Source of the DNA: Alicyclobacillus sendaiensis NBRC 100866
GTDB lineage: Bacteria > Bacillota > Bacilli > Alicyclobacillales > Alicyclobacillaceae
Reading direction: 5' to 3'
DNA: 47,254 nucleotides
Assembly (NCBI RefSeq): GCF_001552675.1
Contig: NZ_BCRQ01000015.1
Span: 1-47,254 of the forward strand
The position numbers and the translations under genes were made by a program. Under the pieces are notes generated by a model, which saw only the letters and a program-made list of their open reading frames with translations, ran no database searches and was not told the DNA's origin. Shown here piece by piece: positions 37,438 through 44,821 of this stretch. How positions within the stretch are numbered: the first letter of the stretch is position 1; the number at the start of each line of letters is the position of its first letter.

Positions 37438-39404
37438 CAATCCTTTCGGTAGTACTCGCAGACAAAGCCCTCGGCTTTCAGCGGTAGCCCTGGCGCCCAG
37501 TCGATGGGTTGGCCCATGATGTTCGTCACCGCATCGATGTCTGCGTGTTCAGCCGGGACGTCAAGCACGATCTCGTCATGCACGTGAAACGCGATTTTGT
37601 AGCCCGCCTCAGCAAGGCGCATGAGCGATACCGCCAAACAGTCGCGGGCGATGGCCTGCACCAGGTTCTCGACGAGCTTCCCGCCCCACGTGGACGTCCG
37701 CTCCGGTTTGCCGCTTTTCATCGCGGTGCCTTGATAACTCAACTGTTCGTTCCCACGGTCGTTGAACTCGATGGCAGGTCTCGCGTAATAGAGCTTGCGC
37801 CCGCTTGGTAGCCGCACGGTGAGCCAATCCTGTTGACCATCGCCCTCTCGTGCGAAGATGAGCCCCCGCACGCCGATGGCTTGTCCCGTGCGCATCACCT
37901 CAAGTGCGGCGTTTTCGACGGTGTACCAGAGGTCAACGATACGTCGGTTGGCGGCGCGCCAGCGCTGCACGATTTCAGGCAGTTCATCCTCTGTGAGACC
38001 TTGTTTCAACGCGCCCATGTTGATGAGCGCCCCTGAACCGCCGCCGTATCCAAGCGCAAGCGTTGCGACCTTACCTTTCTGCCTCAGCTCGTACTCCGGG
38101 TTGCCCTTGACGATCCGCTCGAGCGGCACGCCGAACATCTGTGCAGCCGCGGCTTCGTAGATCTTGCCGTGGGTTCGGAAGACCTCGAGCACCCATTCTT
38201 CTCCCGCCAGCCATGCCGTGATGCGCGCTTCAATCGCGGAGAAGTCGGCGACGACGAAGAGATGTCCCGGAGAAGGGATGAGCGCAGTCCTCGTCAGCTG
38301 CGAGAGTGTGTCCGCCAGGTTGCCGTAGATCACCCGGATGGCATCGAGCTTGCGCGCCTTGACGAGGTCTCGTGCGAAGGACATGCAATCCAAGTGATTT
38401 CTTGGAAGATTTTGAGGTTGAATGAGTCGCCCCGACCATCTCCCCGTTCGATTGGCCCCATAGAACTGGAGCAATCCGCGCGCGCGACCGTCTGCGCAGG
38501 TAGCTTCTCGCATGGCCACGTACTTTTTGACCGAAGCTTTCGACAGTTCCTGGCGAATTTCTAGGATTCTCCTTACTTTCGTGTCGTCTGTCGTCTGTAG
38601 GAGGGCCTCGACGGTGTCCTTGCGGACGTTGTCGATGTCCTCCTCGAGCGCCTCACTCAGCCACTGCGTGAGCTGTTTCGTGCTGTTGGGATTGTTGAGT
38701 CCCGACAGCTGAACGGCCTCTTCCATAAGAGCCTGATTGATGCTCTCGCTTAGGCTGATGGCACCGTTCACGAGGTCCGTGTCAATGCCTACTCCGTACG
38801 CGTTGATGCGCTGATCAAGCACCCACAGCTGCTGCTCTTCTGCGGGCACCGGGAAGGCCGCCAGACGTCGTGCAACCTCCATCTCAACCTCGACGTCGCG
38901 TCGGCAGTACTCCTTGAAGAGCGCCCACTTTTCGGGCTCGTGATACGGAAGCGTCCGTGTGCGACCTCCGTTTGCCTTGGTCGGCTTACACGGCATACAG
39001 AACGTTCGGATCAGCGCAGCGCCGACGCTCATCTTCTGCTTGTCTTCCTCGAGTTGGAGCGCTTTGGCGACATTGGCGAGACCCATCGGATATCCGCAGT
39101 ACAAGCCGTGCACCATGGTGCAGCGCCACTGCTCGATCGGAGATGGCCAGAACCGATTGATGCAGTACCACTCAAAGGCCGCGTTGTAGGCGTGTTTAAT
39201 CACGCCCGGGTCTTGCAGCGCCGACAGAATGTCTGCCGGCAGCTGCTCGCCCTGAGCCAGGTCGACGACCTCAACGGGCCCTCCGTCAAACGAGTACGCA
39301 AACAGCAGGATCTCGAAGTCAGGACTTTGCGCGTACTTGTACAGGCCGCTTTTCTTGATGTCGACGCTGGAGAACGTCTCGATGTCCACGCTCAAATGTC
39401 GCAT
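37437..39404 (-). CDS. Family A DNA polymerase with 3'-5' exonuclease
   Basis: A 655-residue protein. Exonuclease motif I is SVDIETFS (Asp7, Glu9). Polymerase motif A is VVADFSAIEARITAWLAG (Asp387), motif B is RQKGKVATLALGYGGG (Arg441, Lys445) and motif C is HVHDEIV (His609-Asp610-Glu611), so it should be active. The length and layout match phage PolA-like enzymes without a 5' nuclease domain. It is encoded between the DUF2815 ssDNA-binding gene and small early genes, the standard replication cluster. It synthesises phage DNA, probably with the phage clamp. Confidence 0.93.
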   Translation of the reverse strand: MRHLSVDIETFSSVDIKKSGLYKYAQSPDFEILLFAYSFDGGPVEVVDLAQGEQLPADILSALQDPGVIKHAYNAAFEWYCINRFWPSPIEQWRCTMVHGLYCGYPMGLANVAKALQLEEDKQKMSVGAALIRTFCMPCKPTKANGGRTRTLPYHEPEKWALFKEYCRRDVEVEMEVARRLAAFPVPAEEQQLWVLDQRINAYGVGIDTDLVNGAISLSESINQALMEEAVQLSGLNNPNSTKQLTQWLSEALEEDIDNVRKDTVEALLQTTDDTKVRRILEIRQELSKASVKKYVAMREATCADGRARGLLQFYGANRTGRWSGRLIQPQNLPRNHLDCMSFARDLVKARKLDAIRVIYGNLADTLSQLTRTALIPSPGHLFVVADFSAIEARITAWLAGEEWVLEVFRTHGKIYEAAAAQMFGVPLERIVKGNPEYELRQKGKVATLALGYGGGSGALINMGALKQGLTEDELPEIVQRWRAANRRIVDLWYTVENAALEVMRTGQAIGVRGLIFAREGDGQQDWLTVRLPSGRKLYYARPAIEFNDRGNEQLSYQGTAMKSGKPERTSTWGGKLVENLVQAIARDCLAVSLMRLAEAGYKIAFHVHDEIVLDVPAEHADIDAVTNIMGQPIDWAPGLPLKAEGFVCEYYRKD

Positions 39405-39407
39405 CGC

Positions 39408-40046
39408 TCACAACCCCATCACGCCTCCGCTCAGCGGTTGGCCAGTAATCGGATCGATGGCAGGTTTCGTAGCCGTTGGCGGCGCAGTTGGTGTGGTAGT
39501 CGTAGCTGGCGTGAAACCATCACCGAAGGCCTGCGCGGCACTGATTCGTCCGCCGAGTGGTTCACCATCTGCGACCTTTTGCACTGCGTTCAAGCCGCAT
39601 CCGATACCGCGGTTGCCGTTCGTATTGAAGGCGAAGAAGGTGATCGACACGCGCCCGTACATGCCGCTGTAGATTTGCGTTTGGTCGAGAATCGGGCTCA
39701 GATTGAGGTCGACCACTTCGACCGGCTGTTTGCTGGAGGCGGTGACTACCCAGTGACCCTTACATTCAGGTCCAAATGGTTCGCCGTTCGGGCGCACGCC
39801 GTCTCCGTCGTGGACCGGGATCTTGAGTACCGGGGGCCGCACGCCTCCCCACTTCGAGAGGACGCCTTCTTGGATGGCTGCTTCGATAGCCGCATCGATA
39901 CGTTGCTTCGTTTGCACGTCGGATTTCGGGATGAGAAGCGTCACGCTGTACTTCGGCTCCTGTCCGGGATTCGCGGCATACGGTTTCGTCAGATGAACGT
40001 AGCTCAGACGCACTTGTCCAGTAGTCACGGCGGTCGGTTTTGTCAT
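39408..40046 (-). CDS. DUF2815 ssDNA-binding protein
   Basis: A 212-residue protein. It has the DUF2815 pattern TTGQVRLSYVHLTKPYAANPGQEPKYSVTLLIPKSDVQTKQRIDAAIEAAIQEG, PVHDGDGVRPNGEPFGPECKGHWVVTASSKQPVEVVD, and SGMYGRVSITFFAFNTNGNRGIGCGLNAVQKVADGEPLGGR. This family acts as a phage SSB or recombination mediator. The C-terminal ~45 residues are a Thr/Pro/Ala-rich linker with a short hydrophobic end. It overlaps the DUF2800 nuclease stop by four bases and precedes the polymerase by three bases. Confidence 0.88.
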   Translation of the reverse strand: MTKPTAVTTGQVRLSYVHLTKPYAANPGQEPKYSVTLLIPKSDVQTKQRIDAAIEAAIQEGVLSKWGGVRPPVLKIPVHDGDGVRPNGEPFGPECKGHWVVTASSKQPVEVVDLNLSPILDQTQIYSGMYGRVSITFFAFNTNGNRGIGCGLNAVQKVADGEPLGGRISAAQAFGDGFTPATTTTPTAPPTATKPAIDPITGQPLSGGVMGL

Positions 40047-41227
40047 CCTTCGTCTCCTCCAAAGGCCTCTTGGGCCGTAATTTTCGCGGTGATCGCGGGA
40101 CGCTTGTCCGATTCAGGCACGAGTGTCGGTTTGCCAGGTTCCTTCCTCACGAGTCCCGGTTCCTCAAGCAGTTGACGATACTGCGCTTTGCCGAGTACCT
40201 TTTCGAGTTGCGCGACGCTTAACGGTTTGCGCTCATAGAGCACCGCTTCATCGATGCCGGCGTCGATGAGCGCCTTGAACGCGGCGTCTAGGTCGACGTA
40301 TTGCCGCGAACCGCGACCTTCGACGGCTTTCCAGCCGGGGATCTCGTTGCCGGCCAAACACTGCTGCAGCGCGTACTCTTCGAGATCCGCCACCCACTCT
40401 GCCAATGCTTTGGCTCGACGCAGAATTTCCCCGACCTCGCTGTCGGTGATGAGCGGAGGCTTCGCTTGTCCGAACTCCTCAAGCGCCAGGTACTGCTCAG
40501 CACGAGCCCGGCAGACGGACTTCGCGCGACAGAAGCGACAGTGTTCGCCCGCCTTGAACTCACCCTCGCCTCGATACGCCATTTCGGCGATAGGCTTGAT
40601 AGATGCGCCCCATGCGAGCAGATCGTCGACGGAGATCGTCTCTTCGCTGATGCTGTCGAGACGAGGTTGAACGATGGCTGTGTGAATTTGCGCGATCGGG
40701 TACAGGAAACCGTACTCCTGCAAGGCGCCGAGCGCGTAAAGACGCATTTGTGGGTTGCCTTCTCCGCTCACTCGCACGCCTTTCCCGTATTTCAGGTCGA
40801 TGATGTGTAAGGTTTCGCCGCCGATCACGATGCAGTCGCCGGTCCCAAAGCCCTCAGGTGCGTAGGTGCTGTAGTCAATCTGCTTCTCTACCGTCACGTA
40901 AGGTGGCACGCGATAGCTGTGCACGATACCAAGGACGTAGTCGACATAGCTATCCGTGTAAGTGTCCATTTCAGCACTGTAGAGCGGATGCGACTCGAGT
41001 TCTTTGCGGCGTTTGTTGAATTCTCGAGTGTTGAGATCGCCCAGCTTCAGCGCCTTGCGCAGCTTCAACTCGGCGAGCTCGTGCGCAAGTGTCCCCTCGG
41101 CCGCGTACTCGCTTGTCGTGTCTGGAAACTGTTCACACAGTCGCGCACTCGGTGGACAAGCCAACCATCGATGTGCAGCGGACGCGCTGAGCAGTGCGTG
41201 GGGTCGCTCTGCGTGTATCCCGACCAC
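40043..41227 (-). CDS. DUF2800 RecB/Cas4-type nuclease
   Basis: A 394-residue protein; GTG 41227 overlaps the stop of the gene upstream. It has the DUF2800 pattern with a PD-(D/E)XK core, including GFGTGDCIVIGGETLHIIDLKYGKGVRVSG (Asp and Lys active-site residues) and a C-terminal iron-sulfur-like cysteine set, EHCRFCRAKSVCRARAEQ. Such nucleases resemble RecB and Cas4 and act in phage recombination with the ssDNA-binding partner. It precedes DUF2815, the usual gene pair. The start is weakly supported because the ribosome site is poor. Confidence 0.88.
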   Translation of the reverse strand: MVGIHAERPHALLSASAAHRWLACPPSARLCEQFPDTTSEYAAEGTLAHELAELKLRKALKLGDLNTREFNKRRKELESHPLYSAEMDTYTDSYVDYVLGIVHSYRVPPYVTVEKQIDYSTYAPEGFGTGDCIVIGGETLHIIDLKYGKGVRVSGEGNPQMRLYALGALQEYGFLYPIAQIHTAIVQPRLDSISEETISVDDLLAWGASIKPIAEMAYRGEGEFKAGEHCRFCRAKSVCRARAEQYLALEEFGQAKPPLITDSEVGEILRRAKALAEWVADLEEYALQQCLAGNEIPGWKAVEGRGSRQYVDLDAAFKALIDAGIDEAVLYERKPLSVAQLEKVLGKAQYRQLLEEPGLVRKEPGKPTLVPESDKRPAITAKITAQEAFGGDEG

Positions 41228-41670
41228 TAGAGCTTCGCCCCCATCTCGCGTAGCTTTGTCGCGAACGCACCGTAGTGTTCAGGCGCCAATGCGGTAAGTG
41301 CTTGTGCGCCGAACGACTGGAGCAGTTGGATGAGCTCGTCCCGTCGGCCGGCGTCGACGAGCTGTGTCGCGGCGACCGCAAGCTGCTCCAACGTATAGGT
41401 CGGCGCGGCTGTCGGCACGGCAGCTGTGGGCGCGGACGACGGCGTGGGTGCCGCAGATTGGGTTGTTGTCGCGACCGGCGCCGTTGCCGGAGTCGCCGTG
41501 GGTTGAGGGCTCGGCGGTGGCGGAGTCTGTGCAGTCACCTCGGATACGGCCCGCTCATGCGCCAGCGAGGCCTTGGCCGCCTCCGCGGAGACGCCCATGG
41601 CGAGGACGGAGGCGAGCTCGAGAATGGCGTGCGTCAGTTCGGGCGCTTCGATGCGTACGGTCAGCTCCAT
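41227..41670 (-). CDS. Phage early protein with Pro/Ala-rich linker
   Basis: A 147-residue protein. The N-terminal helix (IEAPELTHAILELASVLAMG) and the C-terminal ~55 residues (YTLEQLAVAATQLVDAGRRDELIQLLQSFGAQALTALAPEHYGAFATKLREMGAKL) are separated by a ~45-residue Pro/Thr/Ala linker. The C-terminal part is the kind often found beside DUF2800 nucleases in phage recombination clusters, possibly an interaction module. It overlaps both neighbours slightly (stop at 41227 with the DUF2800 start). No enzymatic motif is seen. Confidence 0.6.
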   Translation of the reverse strand: MELTVRIEAPELTHAILELASVLAMGVSAEAAKASLAHERAVSEVTAQTPPPPSPQPTATPATAPVATTTQSAAPTPSSAPTAAVPTAAPTYTLEQLAVAATQLVDAGRRDELIQLLQSFGAQALTALAPEHYGAFATKLREMGAKL

Positions 41671-41942
41671 GTCGTCTTCACCTCCTCCGCGGCGATCGCC
41701 GCCTTTGCTTCAGCCAGGAGTTTGTCCAACGCGCGCTGCAGCGCCCGTTCCGGATGCAGTGCGTGGCTGTCCGACGGTGCCAGCGTACGGGCGTCAAAGG
41801 TGCTGAGATAGTTGCCTCGCGTTGTGGTGATGCGGACATCGCACATCCGTCCGCGGATTCGCTCAATGCGGCCTTGACAGCCTACCGAGTGCTCGGCGTG
41901 TGGGCCGACGATGACGGGTTGTCCGACGTAGAACTTGTGCAT
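41661..41942 (-). CDS. Small SH3-like early protein
   Basis: A 93-residue protein. ATG 41942 follows GGAGGG six bases upstream; the longer frame is rejected. The N-terminal half is a KOW/SH3-type barrel (FYVGQPVIVGPHAEHSVGCQGRIERIRGRMCDVRITTTRGNYLSTFDARTL). The C-terminal half is a charged helix (ERALQRALDKLLAEAKAAIAAEEVKTTWS). It overlaps the next gene by ten bases. The function is unknown; such proteins may bind nucleic acid or polymerase. Confidence 0.65.
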   Translation of the reverse strand: MHKFYVGQPVIVGPHAEHSVGCQGRIERIRGRMCDVRITTTRGNYLSTFDARTLAPSDSHALHPERALQRALDKLLAEAKAAIAAEEVKTTWS

Positions 41943-42208
41943 GCCTGTCCCTCCAGTCGCTCGATCTCGTCGAGCAGTTTGATGACCACTTTGGCGGGGA
42001 ACCGCAGTCCCCAATGGCCGTAGCGGCGTACCAGCTCTCGCACGTCCGCCACGGTCACGCTGTCCCAGATGTCGGGCTCAGCAGGGGCTGGCGGAGACAC
42101 AGGCACGTCTGGTACACTTATGGCGGTGGTTTGTGTCAGACGTGCTGTGCCTGGGTTCCCGTTGCCGCGGGAACCCTTTTTCCGTTTGCCCCTGCGTCTG
42201 TTGCCCAT
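41882..42208 (-). CDS. Hypothetical early protein with basic N terminus
   Basis: A 108-residue protein from ATG 42208, preceded by AAGGAGG eight bases upstream. The N terminus is highly basic (GNRRRGKRKKGSRGNGNPGTAR), then a Pro/Ala-rich linker and a helical segment (DSVTVADVRELVRRYGHWGLRFPAKVVIKLLDEIERLEGQA). It overlaps the SH3-like gene by 61 bases. It is the first minus-strand gene left of the plus-strand zinc-ribbon gene. No family is recognised; nucleic-acid binding is possible. Confidence 0.55.
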   Translation of the reverse strand: MGNRRRGKRKKGSRGNGNPGTARLTQTTAISVPDVPVSPPAPAEPDIWDSVTVADVRELVRRYGHWGLRFPAKVVIKLLDEIERLEGQACTSSTSDNPSSSAHTPSTR

Positions 42209-42303
42209 GCGGGTCACCTCCTTTCAGGTACTTCGTTTATGCAGGAATTTCCGTCTACACATCGAAACTGTCACCAGGGGAGCGGAAGTCCTGGAGGCAC
42301 GTT

Positions 42304-42543
42304 ATGGAACCAAAAGACTTTTTCAAGGGTGATTCAGCAGACCTGAAATGCCCGGGTTGTCGGAACAAATTCTCAGTGGCAGCTGAGAGTTTGTTCATAC
42401 CAGACACTGTCGTGCGTTGCCCTCTCTGCAACGCTGAGATCCGTTTGGACAATCGCGAAGCGATCGACACGGTGCAGCGGACACTGGACGACTTATCCAA
42501 GTTGCTTAGGAAGCAAACGACGCATATCAATCTGAAACTTTAA
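42304..42543 (+). CDS. Small zinc-ribbon protein on the opposite strand
   Basis: A 79-residue protein. ATG 42304 follows GGAGG by six bases. The pattern LKCPGCRNKFSVAAESLFIPDTVVRCPLCNAEIRLDNREAIDTVQRTLDDLSKLL gives two CPxC knuckles, a classical zinc ribbon, then a helical tail. It is the only plus-strand gene in the early region and ends tail-to-tail with the 118-residue minus-strand gene (17-base overlap). It may be expressed from the prophage as cargo or be a regulator. The function is unknown. Confidence 0.75.
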   Translation: MEPKDFFKGDSADLKCPGCRNKFSVAAESLFIPDTVVRCPLCNAEIRLDNREAIDTVQRTLDDLSKLLRKQTTHINLKL

Positions 42544-42883
42544 GCAGCGAACCGTTCCCCTCCCCGTTTTGGGGGCTCAAAATGTCTGCCAGTTCTCGCA
42601 GTTGATTAGCTAGCTCACTCCTGTCGAGCGCAACTTTGATGGTGTATAGGTTTCCACGGTTCGTGGCATCCGTTTTACTCTCAGTTACGTCTGACACCCA
42701 GAAGGGCCGAGGGCAGTATCGCTTTTCAATTCGAATGTGAGCTACTTGAGAGAGGTCAAATTCAGGGTGCAGGCGGAACTTGTCCAAGTCGGCTTCCGCC
42801 TGCTCGTAGCATTGATGCACGACAGGCGCTTCAATCTGTTCACCGTTTTGCAGGGTGTAAATCCGGACGTAGTAAGCGTCCAT
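42527..42883 (-). CDS. Hypothetical early protein
   Basis: A 118-residue protein. ATG 42883 follows AAGGAGG nine bases upstream; the stop of the 53-residue gene overlaps this ribosome site. Mixed alpha/beta sequence (YYVRIYTLQNGEQIEAPVVHQCYEQAEADLDKFRLHPEFDLSQVAHIRIEKRYCPRPFWVSDVTESKTDATNRGNLYTIKVALDRSELANQLRELADILS) with no motif I can name. It belongs to the early operon. Its tail overlaps the plus-strand zinc-ribbon gene. Confidence 0.6.
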   Translation of the reverse strand: MDAYYVRIYTLQNGEQIEAPVVHQCYEQAEADLDKFRLHPEFDLSQVAHIRIEKRYCPRPFWVSDVTESKTDATNRGNLYTIKVALDRSELANQLRELADILSPQNGEGNGSLLKVSD

Positions 42884-42900
42884 TGTGATAAGCCCTCCTT

Positions 42901-43062
42901 TCAGAACCATTGCTTCCAGATGAGCCACGCCGCATCGACGAGATCGGGATACTCGTGTTGCAAGAACTCAAGAAACATAGGGAAATCGTTGGGATGTGGG
43001 TCTTCAAAGCCGGTCTTGTCGCAAAACTCCATCAAGACGTCGTCACTGTCGATGGTGTTCAT
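42901..43062 (-). CDS. Short acidic early protein (53 residues)
   Basis: ATG 43062 follows GGAGGG six bases upstream; the reading frame is open for 53 codons to TGA at 42901-42903, which overlaps the ribosome site of the next gene. The sequence begins MNTIDSDDVLMEFCDKTGFEDP and ends DAAWLIWKQWF, with many acidic and aromatic residues. Good spacing on both sides makes a real gene likely. The function is unknown; short acidic phage proteins sometimes mimic DNA or inhibit host enzymes, but nothing specific supports that here. Confidence 0.62.
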   Translation of the reverse strand: MNTIDSDDVLMEFCDKTGFEDPHPNDFPMFLEFLQHEYPDLVDAAWLIWKQWF

Positions 43063-43076
43063 ATGAAGCCCTCCTC

Positions 43077-43745
43077 TCACGCGATTCGTTTCCTTTGTAT
43101 TCGCACGTAATGCTCTTGAAGCAGCTGTTTGCGTCGCTGATAATCCGGTACGGCCACCAGCAATCCAATGTCCACCCGCTGGAGGGCTTCGATGGCTTGT
43201 ATTTGTTCAACCGTCAAGTACGGGCGAATGACAGCGTCCTTGTCCAGCCCGTGCAGTTGCCTGAAGGCTTTCGCGTCCATGCCGAGCACGATGCGATAGA
43301 TCATGTTGATCTCGTTACTGAAGTGGTAATGCTTCGGCTCTTCATGCGCGTTCATCACGGCTTCCGTGAACGCCGGAAATTCCATCTTGGCGGCTTGCAG
43401 CGAGCGGATGAAGGCTTCCATCGCGTTGAATCGGGCGATGTAGGCTTCTTTGAAGGCTCTTGCCTTCGGACCCTTGAAGTCCATGACCGTCATTACGAAA
43501 CCGTCTTTGGTCAAAAGAAACTCTCGGTTCCACCGCCCAGATGCGTCTTTGTATCTGGACTCCTCAAAGTTGAGGAGCCGAAATTGTTCACTCACCCCAC
43601 TTGTGGGGGCAGTGATTTCGTCGATCGTACGCAGCACGTGGTCGTGCCGCCTTCCAAATTCCTCGGCAATTTGGCGACTGCTGCAAAACGCTTGCCCGTT
43701 ACGCTCGTACAGTCGGTATTCAGGGTTGAGTATGAGCTTGGCCAT
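43077..43745 (-). CDS. Rha-family phage regulatory protein
   Basis: A 222-residue protein from ATG 43745, with AAGGAGG nearby. The N-terminal ~100 residues match the Rha domain: YERNGQAFCSSRQIAEEFGRRHDHVLRTIDEI, then FLLTKDGFVMTVMDFKGPKARAFKEAYIARFNAMEAFI. The C-terminal half is a separate helical domain (YLTVEQIQAIEALQRVDIGLLVAVPDYQRRKQLLQEHYVRIQRK), possibly a KilA-C-like or regulator-specific module. Rha proteins are phage regulators whose timing interferes with infection when misplaced. It is the first well-supported gene of the early operon. Confidence 0.87.
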   Translation of the reverse strand: MAKLILNPEYRLYERNGQAFCSSRQIAEEFGRRHDHVLRTIDEITAPTSGVSEQFRLLNFEESRYKDASGRWNREFLLTKDGFVMTVMDFKGPKARAFKEAYIARFNAMEAFIRSLQAAKMEFPAFTEAVMNAHEEPKHYHFSNEINMIYRIVLGMDAKAFRQLHGLDKDAVIRPYLTVEQIQAIEALQRVDIGLLVAVPDYQRRKQLLQEHYVRIQRKRIA

Positions 43746-43938
43746 CCATACGGCCTCCTTCCTTGATGGCACGAATGCTCTCCAACTCTGAAGTCACGCC
43801 TAGTTCCTCCATCACGATGGGGTAGAAGAACTGCGCCAAAACCTCGGCAAGCCGCTCTGGCTCGGGGTGTGGTACCTCTTCTACCGTGATCCGAATTCCT
43901 TTAGCGCGCTTGATTGGTGTCAGCCCCTTCCGCGTGAT
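43720..43938 (-). CDS. Probable short early gene without a standard start codon
   Basis: A frame open from about 43944 to TGA 43720-43722 encodes a protein-like sequence (RKGLTPIKRAKGIRITVEEVPHPEPERLAEVLAQFFYPIVMEELG). It ends inside the Rha start region. No ATG, GTG or TTG lies at the right position; an ATC at 43938 follows AGGTGTG at good spacing. Either a start codon was lost, a frameshift separates it, or translation begins at a non-standard codon. The sequence resembles small phage proteins with a PHPEPERLAE segment. It is listed as probable, not certain. Confidence 0.4.
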   Translation of the reverse strand: MTRKGLTPIKRAKGIRITVEEVPHPEPERLAEVLAQFFYPIVMEELGVTSELESIRAIKEGGRMDGQAHTQP

Positions 43939-43993
43939 GGCCGTTCACACCTGGACCGGTCTTCGTGAGTTGACATTTGGCCCAAGGATAAAG

Positions 43994-44009
43994 TTAAGTT
44001 TCGCTTAAG
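43994..44009. promoter_or_regulatory. Operator-like site, copy 1
   Basis: TTAAGTTTCGCTTAAG at 43994-44009 matches copy 2 (TTAAGTATCGCTTAAG, 44384-44399) at 15 of 16 positions. Each contains palindromic TTAAG half-sites about one helical turn apart. Copy 1 lies 37 bases upstream of the plus-strand promoter 44047-44075. The two copies flank the Cro-like gene, as expected for repressor sites of a lysogeny switch. Confidence 0.75.
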
Positions 44010-44046
44010 TAGAAGGCATAAGACGGCCCTTCACCGTAAGCGTCAC

Positions 44047-44075
44047 TTGCGCAAGTTCAATTGATGCTTTATAAT
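44047..44075 (+). promoter_or_regulatory. Strong plus-strand promoter running antisense to the Cro-like gene
   Basis: TTGCGC (44047-44052), a 17-base spacer and TATAAT (44070-44075) form a near-consensus promoter. It would transcribe rightward, antisense to the Cro-like gene, toward the CI-like gene at 44443, as lambda PRE does. It has no ribosome site or gene directly after it on the plus strand. Confidence 0.7.
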
Positions 44076-44097
44076 AGGCGTCGACAACAAGTTTCCC

Positions 44098-44346
44098 TTA
44101 ACTATCAGACAAATAAAAACTAGGGTCGTTCAACTCAGGAAAGAGCTCGTCCAGAGGAACACCAAAATAGTGCTCCATCCGTTTCATGATACGAATGCTT
44201 GGCAAGTAAGTACCATGTTCGATAGCTCGAAGGTATGTCTCTGTAATCCCGAGATCCGCTGCGACTTTGCGCTGCGTCCCTTTTTGCTTGCGGGCTTCCC
44301 GCAATCGAGCGCGCAAAGGCGTTGAGGATGATGTTTGCGTGACCAT
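44098..44346 (-). CDS. Cro-like HTH (XRE) regulator
   Basis: An 82-residue protein from ATG 44346. The helix-turn-helix is clear: LREARKQKGTQRKVAADLGITETYLRAIEHGTYLPSIRIMKRMEHYFGVPLDELF, the XRE-type pattern of small phage repressors. It is transcribed from the divergent promoter that carries operator copy 2 and is expected to start the lytic program as Cro does. An additional operator lies after its stop. It diverges from the CI-like gene, which is standard for the immunity region of temperate phages. Confidence 0.85.
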   Translation of the reverse strand: MVTQTSSSTPLRARLREARKQKGTQRKVAADLGITETYLRAIEHGTYLPSIRIMKRMEHYFGVPLDELFPELNDPSFYLSDS

Positions 44347-44373
44347 TTCGGGGCCTCACCTCCTTGTGCCTCG

Positions 44374-44402
44374 AATATAGCACTTAAGTATCGCTTAAGC
44401 AA
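44374..44402 (-). promoter_or_regulatory. Lytic (Cro-side) promoter overlapping operator copy 2
   Basis: Minus-strand TTGCTT (44402-44397), 17-base spacer, TATATT (44379-44374) with TG one base upstream of the -10. The operator TTAAGTATCGCTTAAG (44384-44399) fills the spacer, so a bound repressor would block RNA polymerase directly. The promoter feeds the Cro-like gene and probably the early operon beyond it. Confidence 0.85.
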
Positions 44403-44442
44403 GGGGGTGAATCGAAAATTTTATTTAAGGACGGTGAAGTAC

Positions 44443-44808
44443 ATGACGTTGGGGCAACGCATTCGGCAGACGCGCATCCGGCGAGGTTTAACTCAAAGTC
44501 AGATCGCAATGGCTTTAGGAGTCACCGAGGCAAACATTTCAAATTACGAACGGGATAAATCCATACCGCCAAGTGAGCGATTACAAAAACTTGCTGAAGT
44601 GTTGGGGGTTTCGGTAGACTATTTACTCGGGCGTACTAATGACCCGCACGGGTATTCCCAAGATGCGGGTGAAGACGAACAATTGAGGGACGCAATTGAA
44701 TTTATTACTCGAGCCCGGGATGAGCTCTCGGAGGAAGCGTATACACGGTTCCTTGAACTCACGAAGAAACTCGCGGAGGCGATGAGGGACGGAAACAAGC
44801 ACAAATAA
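44443..44808 (+). CDS. CI-like XRE-family repressor
   Basis: A 121-residue protein from ATG 44443. The N-terminal HTH is LGQRIRQTRIRRGLTQSQIAMALGVTEANISNYERDKSIPPSERLQKLAEVLGVSVDYLLG, a well-formed XRE domain with the SNYERDKSIPP turn. The C-terminal half is a short helical segment (QLRDAIEFITRARDELSEEAYTRFLELTKKLAEAMRD) without a LexA-like autocleavage domain. Induction is therefore likely to depend on the ImmA/IrrE-type protease encoded next. It diverges from the Cro-like gene and would bind the TTAAG operators. Confidence 0.88.
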   Translation: MTLGQRIRQTRIRRGLTQSQIAMALGVTEANISNYERDKSIPPSERLQKLAEVLGVSVDYLLGRTNDPHGYSQDAGEDEQLRDAIEFITRARDELSEEAYTRFLELTKKLAEAMRDGNKHK

Positions 44809-44821
44809 CGACCATCCAGTA

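Larger units (their letters stand above)
43746..44097. other. Non-coding control region next to the Cro-like gene
   Basis: Apart from the short open frame described separately, this 350-bp stretch holds an operator-like site (43994-44009), a TTGACA on the plus strand at 43970-43975 and a strong plus-strand promoter-like element (44047-44075). No confident gene was found between 43945 and 44097. The region separates the Rha gene from the Cro-like gene and is more AT-rich than the early genes. Confidence 0.6.

Noticed and set aside
38940-40175. Plus-strand ORF of 411 codons opposite the DNA polymerase and DUF2815 genes
   Set aside because: Its product is Arg/His-rich and has no motif, while both minus-strand genes have complete motifs.
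43970-43999. TTGACA with an 18-bp spaced TTAAGT as a plus-strand promoter
   Set aside because: The -35 is perfect but the -10 matches at only three of six positions; the promoter at 44047-44075 is far better.
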